Below, one piece after another: positions 37,567-46,115 of a stretch of 64,000 nucleotides of DNA (position 1 is its first letter; the number at the start of each line of letters is the position of its first letter). The stretch is from NCBI RefSeq assembly GCF_037101375.1, contig NZ_AP029019.1, positions 4,703,001 through 4,767,000 on the forward strand, written 5' to 3'. This stretch comes from Acidovorax sp. DW039 (GTDB lineage Bacteria > Pseudomonadota > Gammaproteobacteria > Burkholderiales > Burkholderiaceae_C). The notes below the pieces were generated by a model that was given only the letters and a program-made list of their open reading frames with translations, was not told the DNA's origin and did no database searches. A program made the position numbers and the translations under genes.

Positions 37567-39525
37567 TCAGTTGCTCAACACCAGCTGCACGCTGTCGCCG
37601 TTGTACACAGCGGTCGCCTTGAAGCCCGCCACGGTGATGGTGCTGAACGTGCCCTGCACGCGCTTGGCGCGCAGCAGCGTCAGCGTGTCGCCCGCCTTGG
37701 GCGTGTAACCGGCGCGGAAAGTGACGGACAGAGGGCCTGCCAAAGTGGCCACGCCTGCGGTGCTGATCGTACCTGCATCGCCTGCGCCCAGTTGCAGGGC
37801 CAAGGTGCCAGTGGCGGTTTGGGTCAGGCCACCGGGCAGTTCCACAGGGGCGGTGGTGTTGGTCAGCAGCGTGCCACCGGCCACATACACCGCACCCGTG
37901 CCCAGGGCCTTGGCGGCGTCGGCGCGCACGGTGCCGCCGGCAATTTCAGTACCGCCGCTGTAGGTGCTGGTGCCCGCCAGGGCCAGCGTGCCCGTGCCGC
38001 GCTTGGTCAGCTTGCCCGCACCGGCAATGTTGTTGCGCCACACGTCCAGGACATGAAAGCCGCCCAAGGCTGCGTCCATGGTCACGTCCACATCCCCGTT
38101 GAAAGCCCCGTAACCGCTGCCCGCAGCAAACAGGTTGAGGCGGCCAAAACCCTCGGCATCGTCCATGGCGGGGTAGCCGGATGACAGGGCGGTGGTTTTG
38201 AGCACCACGCGGCGCTGCGCGTCGCTCAGGTAGGGCAGGCGCGTTTCCAGCAGCACCTCGGCCCCCTTGGGCACCACGGCGGGCAGGGTGGTGCTGCCGA
38301 TGGGGGTGAAGCCGAAGACCAGGCGGCGCTGGTAGTTGAGCTGGTTGGTGGCGTAGTCGGCAAATCGGTCCTTGTCCGCACCCTGGCTACGCGCAAAGGC
38401 CGCGAACTGGGCGGGGGTGCTGGCCCCCACGGCGGCCATCAGGGTCTGGTGGGCCTGGTCATAGGTGGCCTGGCGGGTTTCCTTGCTGGCTGCGGCAATG
38501 TTGCCCAGCGCCGAGGCCTGGCCCAGGATGCGGCCGCTGATCACGTCCAGCGGCGAGTGCATGCCCGCCATGATGCGGTTTTCGCCCAGCTCCAGGCCAC
38601 GGGAGAGCATTTCGTGGAAGCGCTCGGGCACCAGGTAGGCCATGGCCACAGCATTGCGCACGGCTTCGGCGCTGTGGCCGCTGGGGTAGCCACCGTCGGT
38701 GGCGGGGGTGGTGCTGCGCGCGGGCAGCAGCGTGGGTTCCACCTTCACGTCGCTGCTCCAGCGCCAGGGGCGCGCGTATTTGTAGAAGCGCTTGGCGGGC
38801 TCGGTGGATGCGTTGGCGCCCATGCTCTCCACAAAGGCAATCACGCGGCCAAACTCGGGGTTGGCATCGCCGGACACACCCGTGTTGTTGCCCCCGTCGT
38901 TGTAGAGCGTGGTGGAGGCATCTGCGGGCACGGTGGTGATGGTGGTGGTCTGGCGGGCGGCCTTGCGCCAGGCATCGGTGAGCGGGCCCATGCCATCGGT
39001 CACGCTGTAGTTCTTGCCGCGGCGGTCGTCAAAGTAGGCGGCCTGCGATTGGGCTGCAGTGCGGGCGGTAGTGGTGCGCACCACAAAGTCGATGTTTTCC
39101 TTGTGCACAGCGGCGTTCTTGACCTTGCCATCGGTGGCGTCGCCGGGGATGCCTGTCCAGGTAGAGGCCACAACCGCTGGAAAGCCATTGGCTGCGGACG
39201 CTGTCTGCCCGGCATCCACCAGACGGGTGCTGGGCTCCCAGATGTCCAGAAAGCCCGAGAGCACGCGCACACCGGCGTTGGTGTCCACGGTGGCATAGCG
39301 GGCATCGCCACGCTGGTTGGTGGCGGCGGTGTCTACGAAGGCGGTGGCAGAGGGCACAGGGGCCGTGTCCACCGTGCCCAGCGCCTGGGGCATGGCGGGG
39401 GTGGCAGGCTCGTCTCCTCCCCCACCGCCGCCGCAGGCAGCCAGGGCAACCAGAACGGCCAGCGAGGTATAGCGCAAGCGGCCACCGGCAGGTGTCTGGG
39501 CGGGAGCAAAACGAGCGAGCAACAT
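37567..39525 (-). CDS. Lipoprotein PAP2-type phosphatase with autotransporter-like beta repeats
   Basis: Predicted exported phosphatase of 652 residues. Start ATG 39525 gives a lipobox LAAC with Cys31 followed by a run of Gly; the frame is open to 39618 but lacks a signal there. The PAP2/haloperoxidase-type catalytic motifs appear in order: KYARPWRW (about 250), YPSGHSAEA (about 278) and SRGLELGENRIMAGMHSPLD (about 305-324). From about 510 the sequence changes to LTKRGTGTLALAGTSTYSGG, a passenger-associated beta-strand repeat typical of autotransporters, then more beta-rich sequence ending LVLSN. No beta-barrel follows, so surface display would depend on the lipid anchor. The substrate is unknown. 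Confidence 0.85.
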   Translation of the reverse strand: MLLARFAPAQTPAGGRLRYTSLAVLVALAACGGGGGGDEPATPAMPQALGTVDTAPVPSATAFVDTAATNQRGDARYATVDTNAGVRVLSGFLDIWEPSTRLVDAGQTASAANGFPAVVASTWTGIPGDATDGKVKNAAVHKENIDFVVRTTTARTAAQSQAAYFDDRRGKNYSVTDGMGPLTDAWRKAARQTTTITTVPADASTTLYNDGGNNTGVSGDANPEFGRVIAFVESMGANASTEPAKRFYKYARPWRWSSDVKVEPTLLPARSTTPATDGGYPSGHSAEAVRNAVAMAYLVPERFHEMLSRGLELGENRIMAGMHSPLDVISGRILGQASALGNIAAASKETRQATYDQAHQTLMAAVGASTPAQFAAFARSQGADKDRFADYATNQLNYQRRLVFGFTPIGSTTLPAVVPKGAEVLLETRLPYLSDAQRRVVLKTTALSSGYPAMDDAEGFGRLNLFAAGSGYGAFNGDVDVTMDAALGGFHVLDVWRNNIAGAGKLTKRGTGTLALAGTSTYSGGTEIAGGTVRADAAKALGTGAVYVAGGTLLTNTTAPVELPGGLTQTATGTLALQLGAGDAGTISTAGVATLAGPLSVTFRAGYTPKAGDTLTLLRAKRVQGTFSTITVAGFKATAVYNGDSVQLVLSN

Positions 39526-39646
39526 GGAGGGCAACCTGTCAGAGAGTAAAGCGCAGGATGCTAGAAAGCCGTTGTGAAAACTGCGTGACAGACCGCAGAG
39601 AGCGGTCAGGGCCGCCACGCCGCAGCGTGGCGTTGCAGAGGGAGAA

Positions 39647-40489
39647 TCAGACCACTGGCTCGCCGCCAGGCACGCTCACCTGCACGCGTGTGCCGCCGCC
39701 GGGTTGGGGCGACAGCACCAACTGCCCCCCCACCAGCCGGGCGCGCTGGTGCATGCCCGCAATGCCCATGCCCGTGGAGGTGGTGAGTTGCTGCGGGTCT
39801 ACCCCGCGGCCGTTGTCGCACACCTCTGCCTGCCAGATGTCGGTGGCAGGCAGGTAGCGCATACTGATGCCCACCTGTGTGGCCCCGGAATGCTGCAGCA
39901 CGTTGCTCAGCGCCTCCTGCACCACGGCCACCAGTTGCTGGGCGTTATGGGGATTGGGCTCGGGTGGGTGCTCGGGCAGGGTCATTTCCCACGCAAGGTG
40001 GATGCCTCGGCGCTCCAGCACGGGCTGCACCCGGTGGCGCAGGCGCGCGAGGCGGGCAGTCACCGGCTCGTCCTGCGCGTCCATCGAATCAACGATGAGC
40101 CGCAAGTCCAGCATGCATTGCTCCAGGGCGGACAAGGCCTCACGGTCTGGCTGCGGGCGGGCATGCAGCAGCACCAGCACATTCACGAGTTGGGAGCCGA
40201 GCTTGTCATGCAAATCGCGGGCAATGCGTTTGCGCTCCATGCGCAGCTCAGAACTGGCCCGGGGGGCCCGCCGCGGCTGCCAGCGCAAGGCACGGGGCAA
40301 CTGCACCAGCAGCAGTACCCCCAGTACCAGCGTCACCCCCGCCAGGGCGGCCCCGCACCAGCCCAGCTCCATCCCGCTGAGCGCCAGTGGCCCCCACCAG
40401 CCTGCCACCATCACCCCCAGCAAAGTCATCTGCAGCAGCCACAGCCCGGTGCAGGCCGTGGCAAACAAGGCCGGGCGGGTTACGAACAT
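39647..40489 (-). CDS. NarX-like sensor histidine kinase (HisKA_3)
   Basis: Membrane sensor kinase of 280 residues with two N-terminal hydrophobic segments (about 6-30 and 38-62) and almost no periplasmic domain. The HisKA_3 dimerisation motif is ERKRIARDLHDKLGSQLVNV with phospho-accepting His94. The ATPase domain has QEALSNVLQHSGAT (N box), CDNGRGVD and TGMGIAGMHQRARLVGG. It follows its probable partner regulator gene by 62 bp on the same strand. Lack of an external sensor domain suggests it detects a membrane or intracellular cue. Divergent neighbours encode the repetitive-secretion locus. Confidence 0.9.
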   Translation of the reverse strand: MFVTRPALFATACTGLWLLQMTLLGVMVAGWWGPLALSGMELGWCGAALAGVTLVLGVLLLVQLPRALRWQPRRAPRASSELRMERKRIARDLHDKLGSQLVNVLVLLHARPQPDREALSALEQCMLDLRLIVDSMDAQDEPVTARLARLRHRVQPVLERRGIHLAWEMTLPEHPPEPNPHNAQQLVAVVQEALSNVLQHSGATQVGISMRYLPATDIWQAEVCDNGRGVDPQQLTTSTGMGIAGMHQRARLVGGQLVLSPQPGGGTRVQVSVPGGEPVV

Positions 40490-40551
40490 GCGAAGCGCTT
40501 CATTTCAGAACCACAGCCATCCCATCATGGAATGGCCACCACAGCGACGGC

Positions 40552-41331
40552 TCAAAAGAGGCCTCGCAGCGAAGCAAAGCGCACCGCCTGGGCGCGGGTG
40601 CGCACCTGCAGCTTGCGGTAGATGTTGCGCAGGTGGGTGTTCACCGTCATGGCACTGATGAACAGGCGGGCGCCAATCTCGGTGCTGGTGTAGCCACTGG
40701 CCACCATGCGCAGGATTTCCTTCTCGCGGGCAGAGAGCTTGTCGGCGTCGTCGGGCGTGCGGCGCTTGGATTGCGGAGCGTTGGAGCGGTCAAACCGCTG
40801 CAGCAGCCGTCGCGCAATATGGGGCGTGATGGAAGCCCCGCCGTTGGCCACCTGCAGCACCGTCTGCGCATAGTTGCCAAACCACGAGTTCTTGCCCACA
40901 AAGCCTGCGGCTCCCAGTTCAAAGGCGCGCAGCACCTGCTCGTCGTTCTCCATCACCGAGATCACCACGGCCTGCGCGGTGGGGCGGTAGGACTTGAAGA
41001 ACTCCAGCACTTCAAACGCCTCGCCATCCCCCAGATTCAGGTCCACCAGCAGCACATCGAACTCATGCTGCCGAATGGCGCGCCGCCCCTCACGCACGCT
41101 GCAGGCTTGTGCCACCAGCAAGGTGCGGGGGTCGGCCATCAGTTCCTGCGCAATCACGCGGCGGATGTGCGGATCGTCATCAATCAGCAGCACGCGCACC
41201 GGGCTGGCCTCCTGGCCCATCAGGAAGGCAGGCCATACGGAAGGTGGGTTTTCATAGGTTGAGAACTGCCCGGGCAGGCCGGGCTGCAAGGGGGTTGCTT
41301 GAGAAAGATCAAGTGGTTCGAGGTTGCTCAC
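40552..41331 (-). CDS. NarL/FixJ-family response regulator
   Basis: Response regulator partner of the kinase downstream. The receiver domain has IDDDPHIRR and phospho-acceptor Asp in LLVDLNLGDGE; the C-terminal LuxR-type helix-turn-helix reads LSAREKEILRMVASGYTSTE and later MTVNTHLRNIYRKL. Two starts are possible. GTG 41331 has AGGAG 9 bases upstream and gives 259 residues with a 42-residue extension (Asp97). ATG 41220 gives a canonical length (Asp60) but lacks a ribosome site. I keep GTG with moderate confidence. It is transcribed away from the secreted repeat protein and CsgG-like genes and is a reasonable regulator for them, much as CsgD is for curli. Confidence 0.88.
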   Translation of the reverse strand: MSNLEPLDLSQATPLQPGLPGQFSTYENPPSVWPAFLMGQEASPVRVLLIDDDPHIRRVIAQELMADPRTLLVAQACSVREGRRAIRQHEFDVLLVDLNLGDGEAFEVLEFFKSYRPTAQAVVISVMENDEQVLRAFELGAAGFVGKNSWFGNYAQTVLQVANGGASITPHIARRLLQRFDRSNAPQSKRRTPDDADKLSAREKEILRMVASGYTSTEIGARLFISAMTVNTHLRNIYRKLQVRTRAQAVRFASLRGLF

Positions 41332-41746
41332 GATTACAAACTCCTGCGATGCCCCATCTTTGCGGGGGCGTGTGTCCGCTCTCCGGGCCTGACGATGCAA
41401 CAAAACGTGTGTTTCACATTCAGCATCGCACAAAATTTGCAAATCTCACAATTAGTTACTACCAAGCTCTTTTTGGGGCGCCATCAGCACAATGCGGCGC
41501 AACGCCAGTCCTGGTGCGGGCTGGCACAGACATCGGTAACAAACATCTCCACTTTCTCAGGTAGCGCACGCGATGTATTCGTGACTTGGCGCACCGCACA
41601 GACACTGCAGTCAGACACCACGCAGCGGTGATCGGAAAGCGGCCCGCGGGGCCTGATCCACCCGCTGTGTGATGTCCCTCCACTGCCTTGCAGAACATCA
41701 TTTCTGCAAGGCGGACCTGTAGACCCACATACCTGAAGGATCTGTC
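41332..41746. promoter_or_regulatory. Divergent control region of the CsgG-like locus
   Basis: 415 bp without a gene. An AT-rich stretch around 41405-41470 (CACAAAATTTGCAAATCTCA and neighbours) contrasts with the surrounding GC-rich DNA and likely contains the promoters. Close to the secreted-protein gene is a perfect inverted repeat, CCTTGCAGAA-CATCAT-TTCTGCAAGG (41686-41711), 35 bp before the start codon and so probably in the 5' leader. A good ribosome site (GAAGGAT) precedes the ATG at 41747. Confidence 0.55.
41686..41711 (+). promoter_or_regulatory. Hairpin/operator CCTTGCAGAA-N6-TTCTGCAAGG
   Basis: Perfect 10-bp inverted repeat upstream of the repetitive secreted-protein gene. It could be a 5' leader hairpin stabilising an abundant mRNA or a binding site for the divergent response regulator; sequence alone does not decide. 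Confidence 0.5.
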
Positions 41747-42220
41747 ATGAAAACCCTTGCTTTCATCGCCCTGAGCATCGTCGCCTCCGCTGCCATGGCC
41801 ACCGGCCCTGTGTCCTCCACGCCAGACATCACGATCTCTGGCAAGTCTCTGCAGTCCGCATCGCTGACTTCCACAGCAGCCACCAACCACTCGACTGGCT
41901 CCAAGAGCGAGGCCTTCCAGAACCTGGCCACCAACACGGGCAACGTCACCATCCGCGGTGATTCGGCACAGGTCGTGACCAGCTTTGGCAGCAACATCAA
42001 CAACACTGCCAGCGGCAGCGATGCCTACGCCAGCCAGAACCTGTCCACCAACGTGGGCGAAGTCACCGTGACTGGCCTGTCGCTGCAAAACACTACGCTG
42101 GCCGGCGCATTCGTCGCCAACGTCTCCGCTGGCAGCAACAGCAAGGCCGTTCAGAACGTGGCGACCAACAACGCCTGCTTCACCTGCCAGCCCACCAAGA
42201 CCAGCGGCTGGCCTCACTGA
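41747..42220 (+). CDS. Secreted protein with three 39-residue repeats (candidate amyloid-like subunit)
   Basis: Exported protein of 157 residues. Signal peptide MKTLAFIALSIVASAAMA, cleaved after residue 18. Residues 28-66, 67-105 and 106-144 align as three 39-residue repeats without gaps: each starts (I/V)T(I/V)-x-G-x-S-x-Q, has a Asn near position 20, G-S at 24-25, and QN-x-x-TN near positions 31-36. Gln and Asn at regular positions with Ser, Gly and Thr elsewhere is the style of functional amyloid subunits such as curlin or of holdfast-anchor proteins. The C-terminus has CFTC and no membrane anchor. No match to a known family by recall. A strong hairpin follows the stop, and a CsgG/HfaB-like pore gene lies downstream. 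Confidence 0.75.
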   Translation: MKTLAFIALSIVASAAMATGPVSSTPDITISGKSLQSASLTSTAATNHSTGSKSEAFQNLATNTGNVTIRGDSAQVVTSFGSNINNTASGSDAYASQNLSTNVGEVTVTGLSLQNTTLAGAFVANVSAGSNSKAVQNVATNNACFTCQPTKTSGWPH

Positions 42221-42266
42221 GCTCTTCTTGCCCGGGCTGGCCACCAGCCAGCCCCGCAAGGTCTTT

Positions 42267-42310
42267 GAGAGCCTGTCCACGATCTCACAGGGGATCGTGA
42301 ACAGGCTCTC
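42267..42310 (+). promoter_or_regulatory. Strong hairpin between the repeat-protein gene and the next gene
   Basis: GAGAGCCTGTCCACGATC and its inverse (42293-42310, one mismatch) form an 18-bp stem with an 8-base loop, 46 bp after the stop and 83 bp before the next start. No U run follows, so complete termination is unlikely; mRNA processing or 3'-end protection that favours the first gene over downstream genes is plausible. Confidence 0.65.
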
Positions 42311-42392
42311 ACACAGGAGTCCACCTGACGGGCCACGCACGGCGCCCGATCAGGCTCGCTCCATAGTTTTTGATTCCCCAGGAGGCGTCTCC

Positions 42393-42833
42393 ATGAACCC
42401 ACACAACGCTCTGCGTGGCCTTGCCGCCATGGCAGCCCTTGCGGCGGGCCTGGCACACGGGCCCCTGGCACAAGCCCAGGCACCCGGCGAAGACCCCGTG
42501 GTGCTGACCAAACACCTCACCGTGCAGATGCAGCCCACCGGCACGGCAGCCACCTCAGGCCAGCTCGAGGGCAATGGCTCCATGCCTTCGTGGCTGCGCG
42601 CACGCATCGCCCGCTACGAAGCCAAAGCCTTTTCCACCGACGGCTCCTCCGGTGTCCTGAGCGACAACGATGTGGTGACCACCGCCAGCGCCCAAGGCAT
42701 GCAAAAGACATGCGTGCAGGAAGTGGGCAGCAACACGGTGGCAGGGGCAGGCTCCGGCACATCCAAATACGGTCCCAACCAGACCGCCCAGGTGGTGGTG
42801 TTGCGCGGAGATCTGGTCAATATCTGCAGATAG
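42393..42833 (+). CDS. Small secreted protein of the CsgG-like locus
   Basis: Exported protein of 146 residues; ATG 42393 is preceded by AGGAGG and starts a signal peptide (MNPHNALRGLAAMAALAAGL, AQAQA). No family recognised. The mature part has two Cys (TCVQEVGSNTVAG and NICR at the very end), suggesting a disulphide, and a C-terminal beta-like stretch TAQVVVLRGDLVNICR. Its position between the repeat protein and the CsgG-like pore is that of CsgE/CsgF- or HfaA-type accessory proteins, but no sequence similarity to those is claimed. Confidence 0.7.
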   Translation: MNPHNALRGLAAMAALAAGLAHGPLAQAQAPGEDPVVLTKHLTVQMQPTGTAATSGQLEGNGSMPSWLRARIARYEAKAFSTDGSSGVLSDNDVVTTASAQGMQKTCVQEVGSNTVAGAGSGTSKYGPNQTAQVVVLRGDLVNICR

Positions 42834-43040
42834 GCATCACCCCGAAAGGTGCACCCCGTGCGGCACCCGAGGGCATCGTTCCTGGCACCCATGGCATTTC
42901 TGGCTTCCCACCCCACAGCGCGTGCCCTGCGCGCATGGCGCACTGCGCTGCTTGCGCTGGCTTCACTGTTTCCGTTCACTGGCCCTGTCATTCGCCCCGT
43001 CATTCGCCCTGTCATCGGCACCCGCCGCAGGAGAGATTCC

Positions 43041-44807
43041 ATGCCTTGCCCTCCCTCGCACCGCGCGGCCCGACCACACCGCCTGCGCATGACAGTTTCG
43101 CTGCTCGTGCTCGGCGCGCTTGCACTCAGCGGTTGCAGCACGCCCATGGACCCACGGCGCGACAGGGCTTTTGCAGAGCAGGCTTCCGTGACCGACCGGC
43201 CTACGGTGCGCCCCACCCGGTCGTTCTCCAGCTTCTCCGACTCGCTCATGTGCATGGACCACATGCTGCGCGCCGCCCAGGTGCCCACCACGCTGATCAC
43301 CAGCAAGCAGATTCCCGACTATTCGGGCCGCGTGGCAGTGGGCAGCAAGGACATGGTCATCACCGCGCTGTCGCAGATGTCCCGCCTGAGCAATGCCTTC
43401 CGCTATGTGGACTACGAAGTGGACATTGCCCGCCAGGACACGGTGCAAAACCTCACCACCATCCTGCTGAACAACAACCAGATCCAGCTGCAGCGGCCCG
43501 CGCTGTACATCTCCGGAGCCATCTCGTTTGTGGACCAGAACGTCACCAGCAACCGGTTTGACAGTGGCATCTCTGGCCCCCGCGTGGACCTGGGCTACAG
43601 CCAAAGCCGCAATGCCACCATCATCGGGCTGGAAATGCATCTGGGCGACTTCCGCACCCGCACGCTGATCCCTGGGCTGGACTCGGCCAATGAAGTCATT
43701 GTCAGCACGGGCGGGCAGGGGCTGGACCTGGCCGGGCGTATCGGCACCTACGGCGTGCAGTTCAACGTGGGGCGCGACTACACCCAGGGCTCTGGCAGCG
43801 CGGTGCGCACGCTGGTCGATCTGGCCACCATCGAACTCGTGGGCAAATGGGCGCGCATTCCCTATTGGCAATGCCTCACGCTGGAGCAGAACCACCCCGA
43901 CTTCCAGCGCCAGCTGCGGGACTGGTTCAACGAGGGATCGCCGGCAGTACGCCTGCAGCTGGTCACACGCTCGCTCATCAGCCAGGGCTACCTGCCCGCC
44001 GGTGCCATGGCGGGCGTGGGCGCCGGGGCAGAACCCGCGGCCACACACAGCGCAGCCTTGCGCACCGCGCTCTCGCGCTTTCAGGCCGACCATGGCATGG
44101 TGGTGACGGGGGTGGTGGACTTTCCCACCTACGAGCGCGCGCTGCGCAACTTTGTCGGCCTCTCGCCGGATGGCACCCTGGCGCGCATCGGATGGGATTC
44201 CACCCACGCTGCTCCCACCGCATCGGTGCCCCCTGCAGAGGCTGTGCTGCCGCCCGTGTCCACCAGCAGCCTGATGTACGGGGCTGCACCGGTTGAGCGC
44301 AGCATTGACCTGCAGATTGAAAACGTGCTGCTGGACCGCACGGCCTTTGAAGTGGGCGAGCAGATATTCCTGTCGGCCACCGTGTCACGGGCCTCTTACC
44401 TGCAGTGCTTCCTGGCAGATGCCACGGGCACGGTGTTGCGCCTTTTGCCCAACCAGACCAACACCACCGGATGGGTCTCGGCCAACCAGGCACTGCGCAT
44501 TCCAGACTGGATGAGCCCCAACCCCGGATTTGTGATGGACGCCGCCAGCCCCGGTCGCGAAGGAGTGGCCTGCTTTGCGACCGATGAAGACAGCGTCTCC
44601 AGGCTGCCGGAAGACCTGCGCGGCCCGCCGCTCAAGCCCATCGAGAAGTACCGGACCCTGGAGAAGATCAACGAAGCCTTCGCGGCAAGCCTGGGAGCGA
44701 ACGGCTATACCGGCAACGCCATTTACTGGAACGTGGTGCCCCGGCGCGCCAGTGCGGCGGCCCAGCCAGCACCAGGCAAGTCTGGCCCTCCTGCCGCACG
44801 CCCATGA
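43041..44807 (+). CDS. CsgG/HfaB-like outer-membrane lipoprotein with peptidoglycan-binding and DUF4384 domains
   Basis: Lipoprotein of 588 residues. ATG 43041 is chosen because AGGAGAGATTCC precedes it and a lipoprotein signal (LALSGC, Cys32) follows; the open frame extends to a weak GTG at 42849. Residues about 100-276 read as a CsgG/HfaB-type pore domain (SKDMVITALSQMSRLSNAF, YISGAISFVDQNVTSN, TLVDLATIELVGKWARI). Residues about 335-375 are a peptidoglycan-binding-type helical unit (TALSRFQADHGMVVTGVVD). Residues about 420-516 are DUF4384-like (SIDLQIENVLLD, EVGEQIFLSATVSRASYLQC). CsgG forms the curli secretion channel; the added domains suggest a cell-wall-anchored variant. Function as exporter of the 41747 product is inference. 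The stop overlaps the next start (ATGA). Confidence 0.78.
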   Translation: MPCPPSHRAARPHRLRMTVSLLVLGALALSGCSTPMDPRRDRAFAEQASVTDRPTVRPTRSFSSFSDSLMCMDHMLRAAQVPTTLITSKQIPDYSGRVAVGSKDMVITALSQMSRLSNAFRYVDYEVDIARQDTVQNLTTILLNNNQIQLQRPALYISGAISFVDQNVTSNRFDSGISGPRVDLGYSQSRNATIIGLEMHLGDFRTRTLIPGLDSANEVIVSTGGQGLDLAGRIGTYGVQFNVGRDYTQGSGSAVRTLVDLATIELVGKWARIPYWQCLTLEQNHPDFQRQLRDWFNEGSPAVRLQLVTRSLISQGYLPAGAMAGVGAGAEPAATHSAALRTALSRFQADHGMVVTGVVDFPTYERALRNFVGLSPDGTLARIGWDSTHAAPTASVPPAEAVLPPVSTSSLMYGAAPVERSIDLQIENVLLDRTAFEVGEQIFLSATVSRASYLQCFLADATGTVLRLLPNQTNTTGWVSANQALRIPDWMSPNPGFVMDAASPGREGVACFATDEDSVSRLPEDLRGPPLKPIEKYRTLEKINEAFAASLGANGYTGNAIYWNVVPRRASAAAQPAPGKSGPPAARP

Positions 44808-46066
44808 ACACGCTGGCAGTGCCTGCCTTTGACCCCAGCGCCCGGGTTGTGCAGGCAGCGATACTCGCGGTGAGCTTGTGGGCCTTTTCTGGCGCGGATG
44901 CCCATGCGGGAGCCGCGGCCGTCGCGGAGCCCTCGCACACCGCCATAGAGCCATCCGAGGCTCGGGTCCACTCGCCGCAGTGGACACCTGCCGACGAGGG
45001 CGACCTGGCCCAGGCGCTGCGGATATTGCGAGCCACAGCGCAGTCAGAGGCTCCTCAGCGCCCGCCAACTCCTTCATTCTCTTCTTCATCGGCGGCAGCA
45101 CCGCCCTCTGCTGCAGCAACGGCGGCGTGGCGGCTGGGTTTGCTGGCATTGCACGGCATCGGCATGGGCCCGGACACCAGCCAGGCACAGCACTGGTTTG
45201 AGCGTGCACAGGCGCTGGGGCACCCCATGGCTCCGGCTGGGCTGGCGTGGTGCGACATCAGCGGTTGCGTCACCGCCCCGAACCCTGCGGCTGCCGGGCG
45301 ATGGACTGCTCTGCTGGCGCGCACGGCCCCTGGTCTGGCCAAGTACCTGGACTGGCACGTTGCCCGCGCCCTGGCGCCGCTGAGCGTTGGCACCACAGCC
45401 ACCACAGGCAGCACCCCCAATCCTCGCAATGTGCAGGGCAACCCTGCAGGGGCTGCGCGCACCGCCGCCGAACCGCATCCGCTGCTCAGGTCCGCGGCGC
45501 AAGCGGGCAACGCACAGGCCATGAACGCGCTGGGCCTGGAATACCTGGCCAGCGGGCAGACCGAGAAGGCGCTGGAGCAGTTTCGCGCTGCGGCCAAGCA
45601 ATCCAGCGCTGCAGCTGCCAATGCCCAGATGCTGGCCGACCAGATGCAGCAGCGCCGCGGGCCACTGCCGACCACGGGACAACCACCCGCACCGAATGCA
45701 TCCGAAAAAGAGCTTGGGACGGAAGCCCGGGCCTCTTCCGGGGCAGACCTCTACACCCAGGCCCAGCGCTATCACCGGGGCGACGGGGTGCCGTCGAATT
45801 ACACCGAGGCCGTGCGGCTGTACCAGGCTGCAGCAAGCCGCGGGGATGCCCGTGCGCGCAAGATGCTGGAGCTGATCTTCTCCCGCCCCGCCCCCGGAGG
45901 CGGCCTGGACCCGGCGTGGATGCAGCAGCTCGCCAGTCTGCCCATGCAGGCGCAGGGACTCACACGCACGGCTCCGCTACCACTGAGCCCGCAGGGCTGG
46001 CAGCAAGACCCCACGCCGCTATACCACCTGATTCCCCCGCAGTGGCAACGGATGGCAGACCGATGA
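44804..46066 (+). CDS. Sel1-like repeat protein of the CsgG-like locus
   Basis: Exported or periplasmic protein of 420 residues with Sel1/TPR-type helical repeats. Clear units: ALHGIGMGPDTSQAQHWFER-AQALGHP, LLRSAAQAGNAQAMNALGLE (with a TEKALEQF helix), and YHRGDGVPSNYTEAVRLYQA-AASRGDARA. A weak signal-like hydrophobic segment is at residues 16-32; regions between repeats are Ala/Pro/Thr-rich. Sel1 proteins assemble complexes. Coupling through ATGA to the CsgG-like gene marks it as part of the same machinery. A 7-bp stem AGCGCAG-GACG-CTGCGCT follows the stop (46068-46085). Confidence 0.78.
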   Translation: MNTLAVPAFDPSARVVQAAILAVSLWAFSGADAHAGAAAVAEPSHTAIEPSEARVHSPQWTPADEGDLAQALRILRATAQSEAPQRPPTPSFSSSSAAAPPSAAATAAWRLGLLALHGIGMGPDTSQAQHWFERAQALGHPMAPAGLAWCDISGCVTAPNPAAAGRWTALLARTAPGLAKYLDWHVARALAPLSVGTTATTGSTPNPRNVQGNPAGAARTAAEPHPLLRSAAQAGNAQAMNALGLEYLASGQTEKALEQFRAAAKQSSAAAANAQMLADQMQQRRGPLPTTGQPPAPNASEKELGTEARASSGADLYTQAQRYHRGDGVPSNYTEAVRLYQAAASRGDARARKMLELIFSRPAPGGGLDPAWMQQLASLPMQAQGLTRTAPLPLSPQGWQQDPTPLYHLIPPQWQRMADR

Positions 46067-46115
46067 CAGCGCAGGACGCTGCGCTACACGGCAAAGAAGA
46101 ACCGCGGTCGGGCGC

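Noticed and set aside
42966..43020. Short direct repeat GTCATTCGCCC/GTCATTCGCCCT before the CsgG-like gene
   Set aside because: Only two and a half 12-bp units, in the untranslated or weakly supported 5' extension; too short to interpret.
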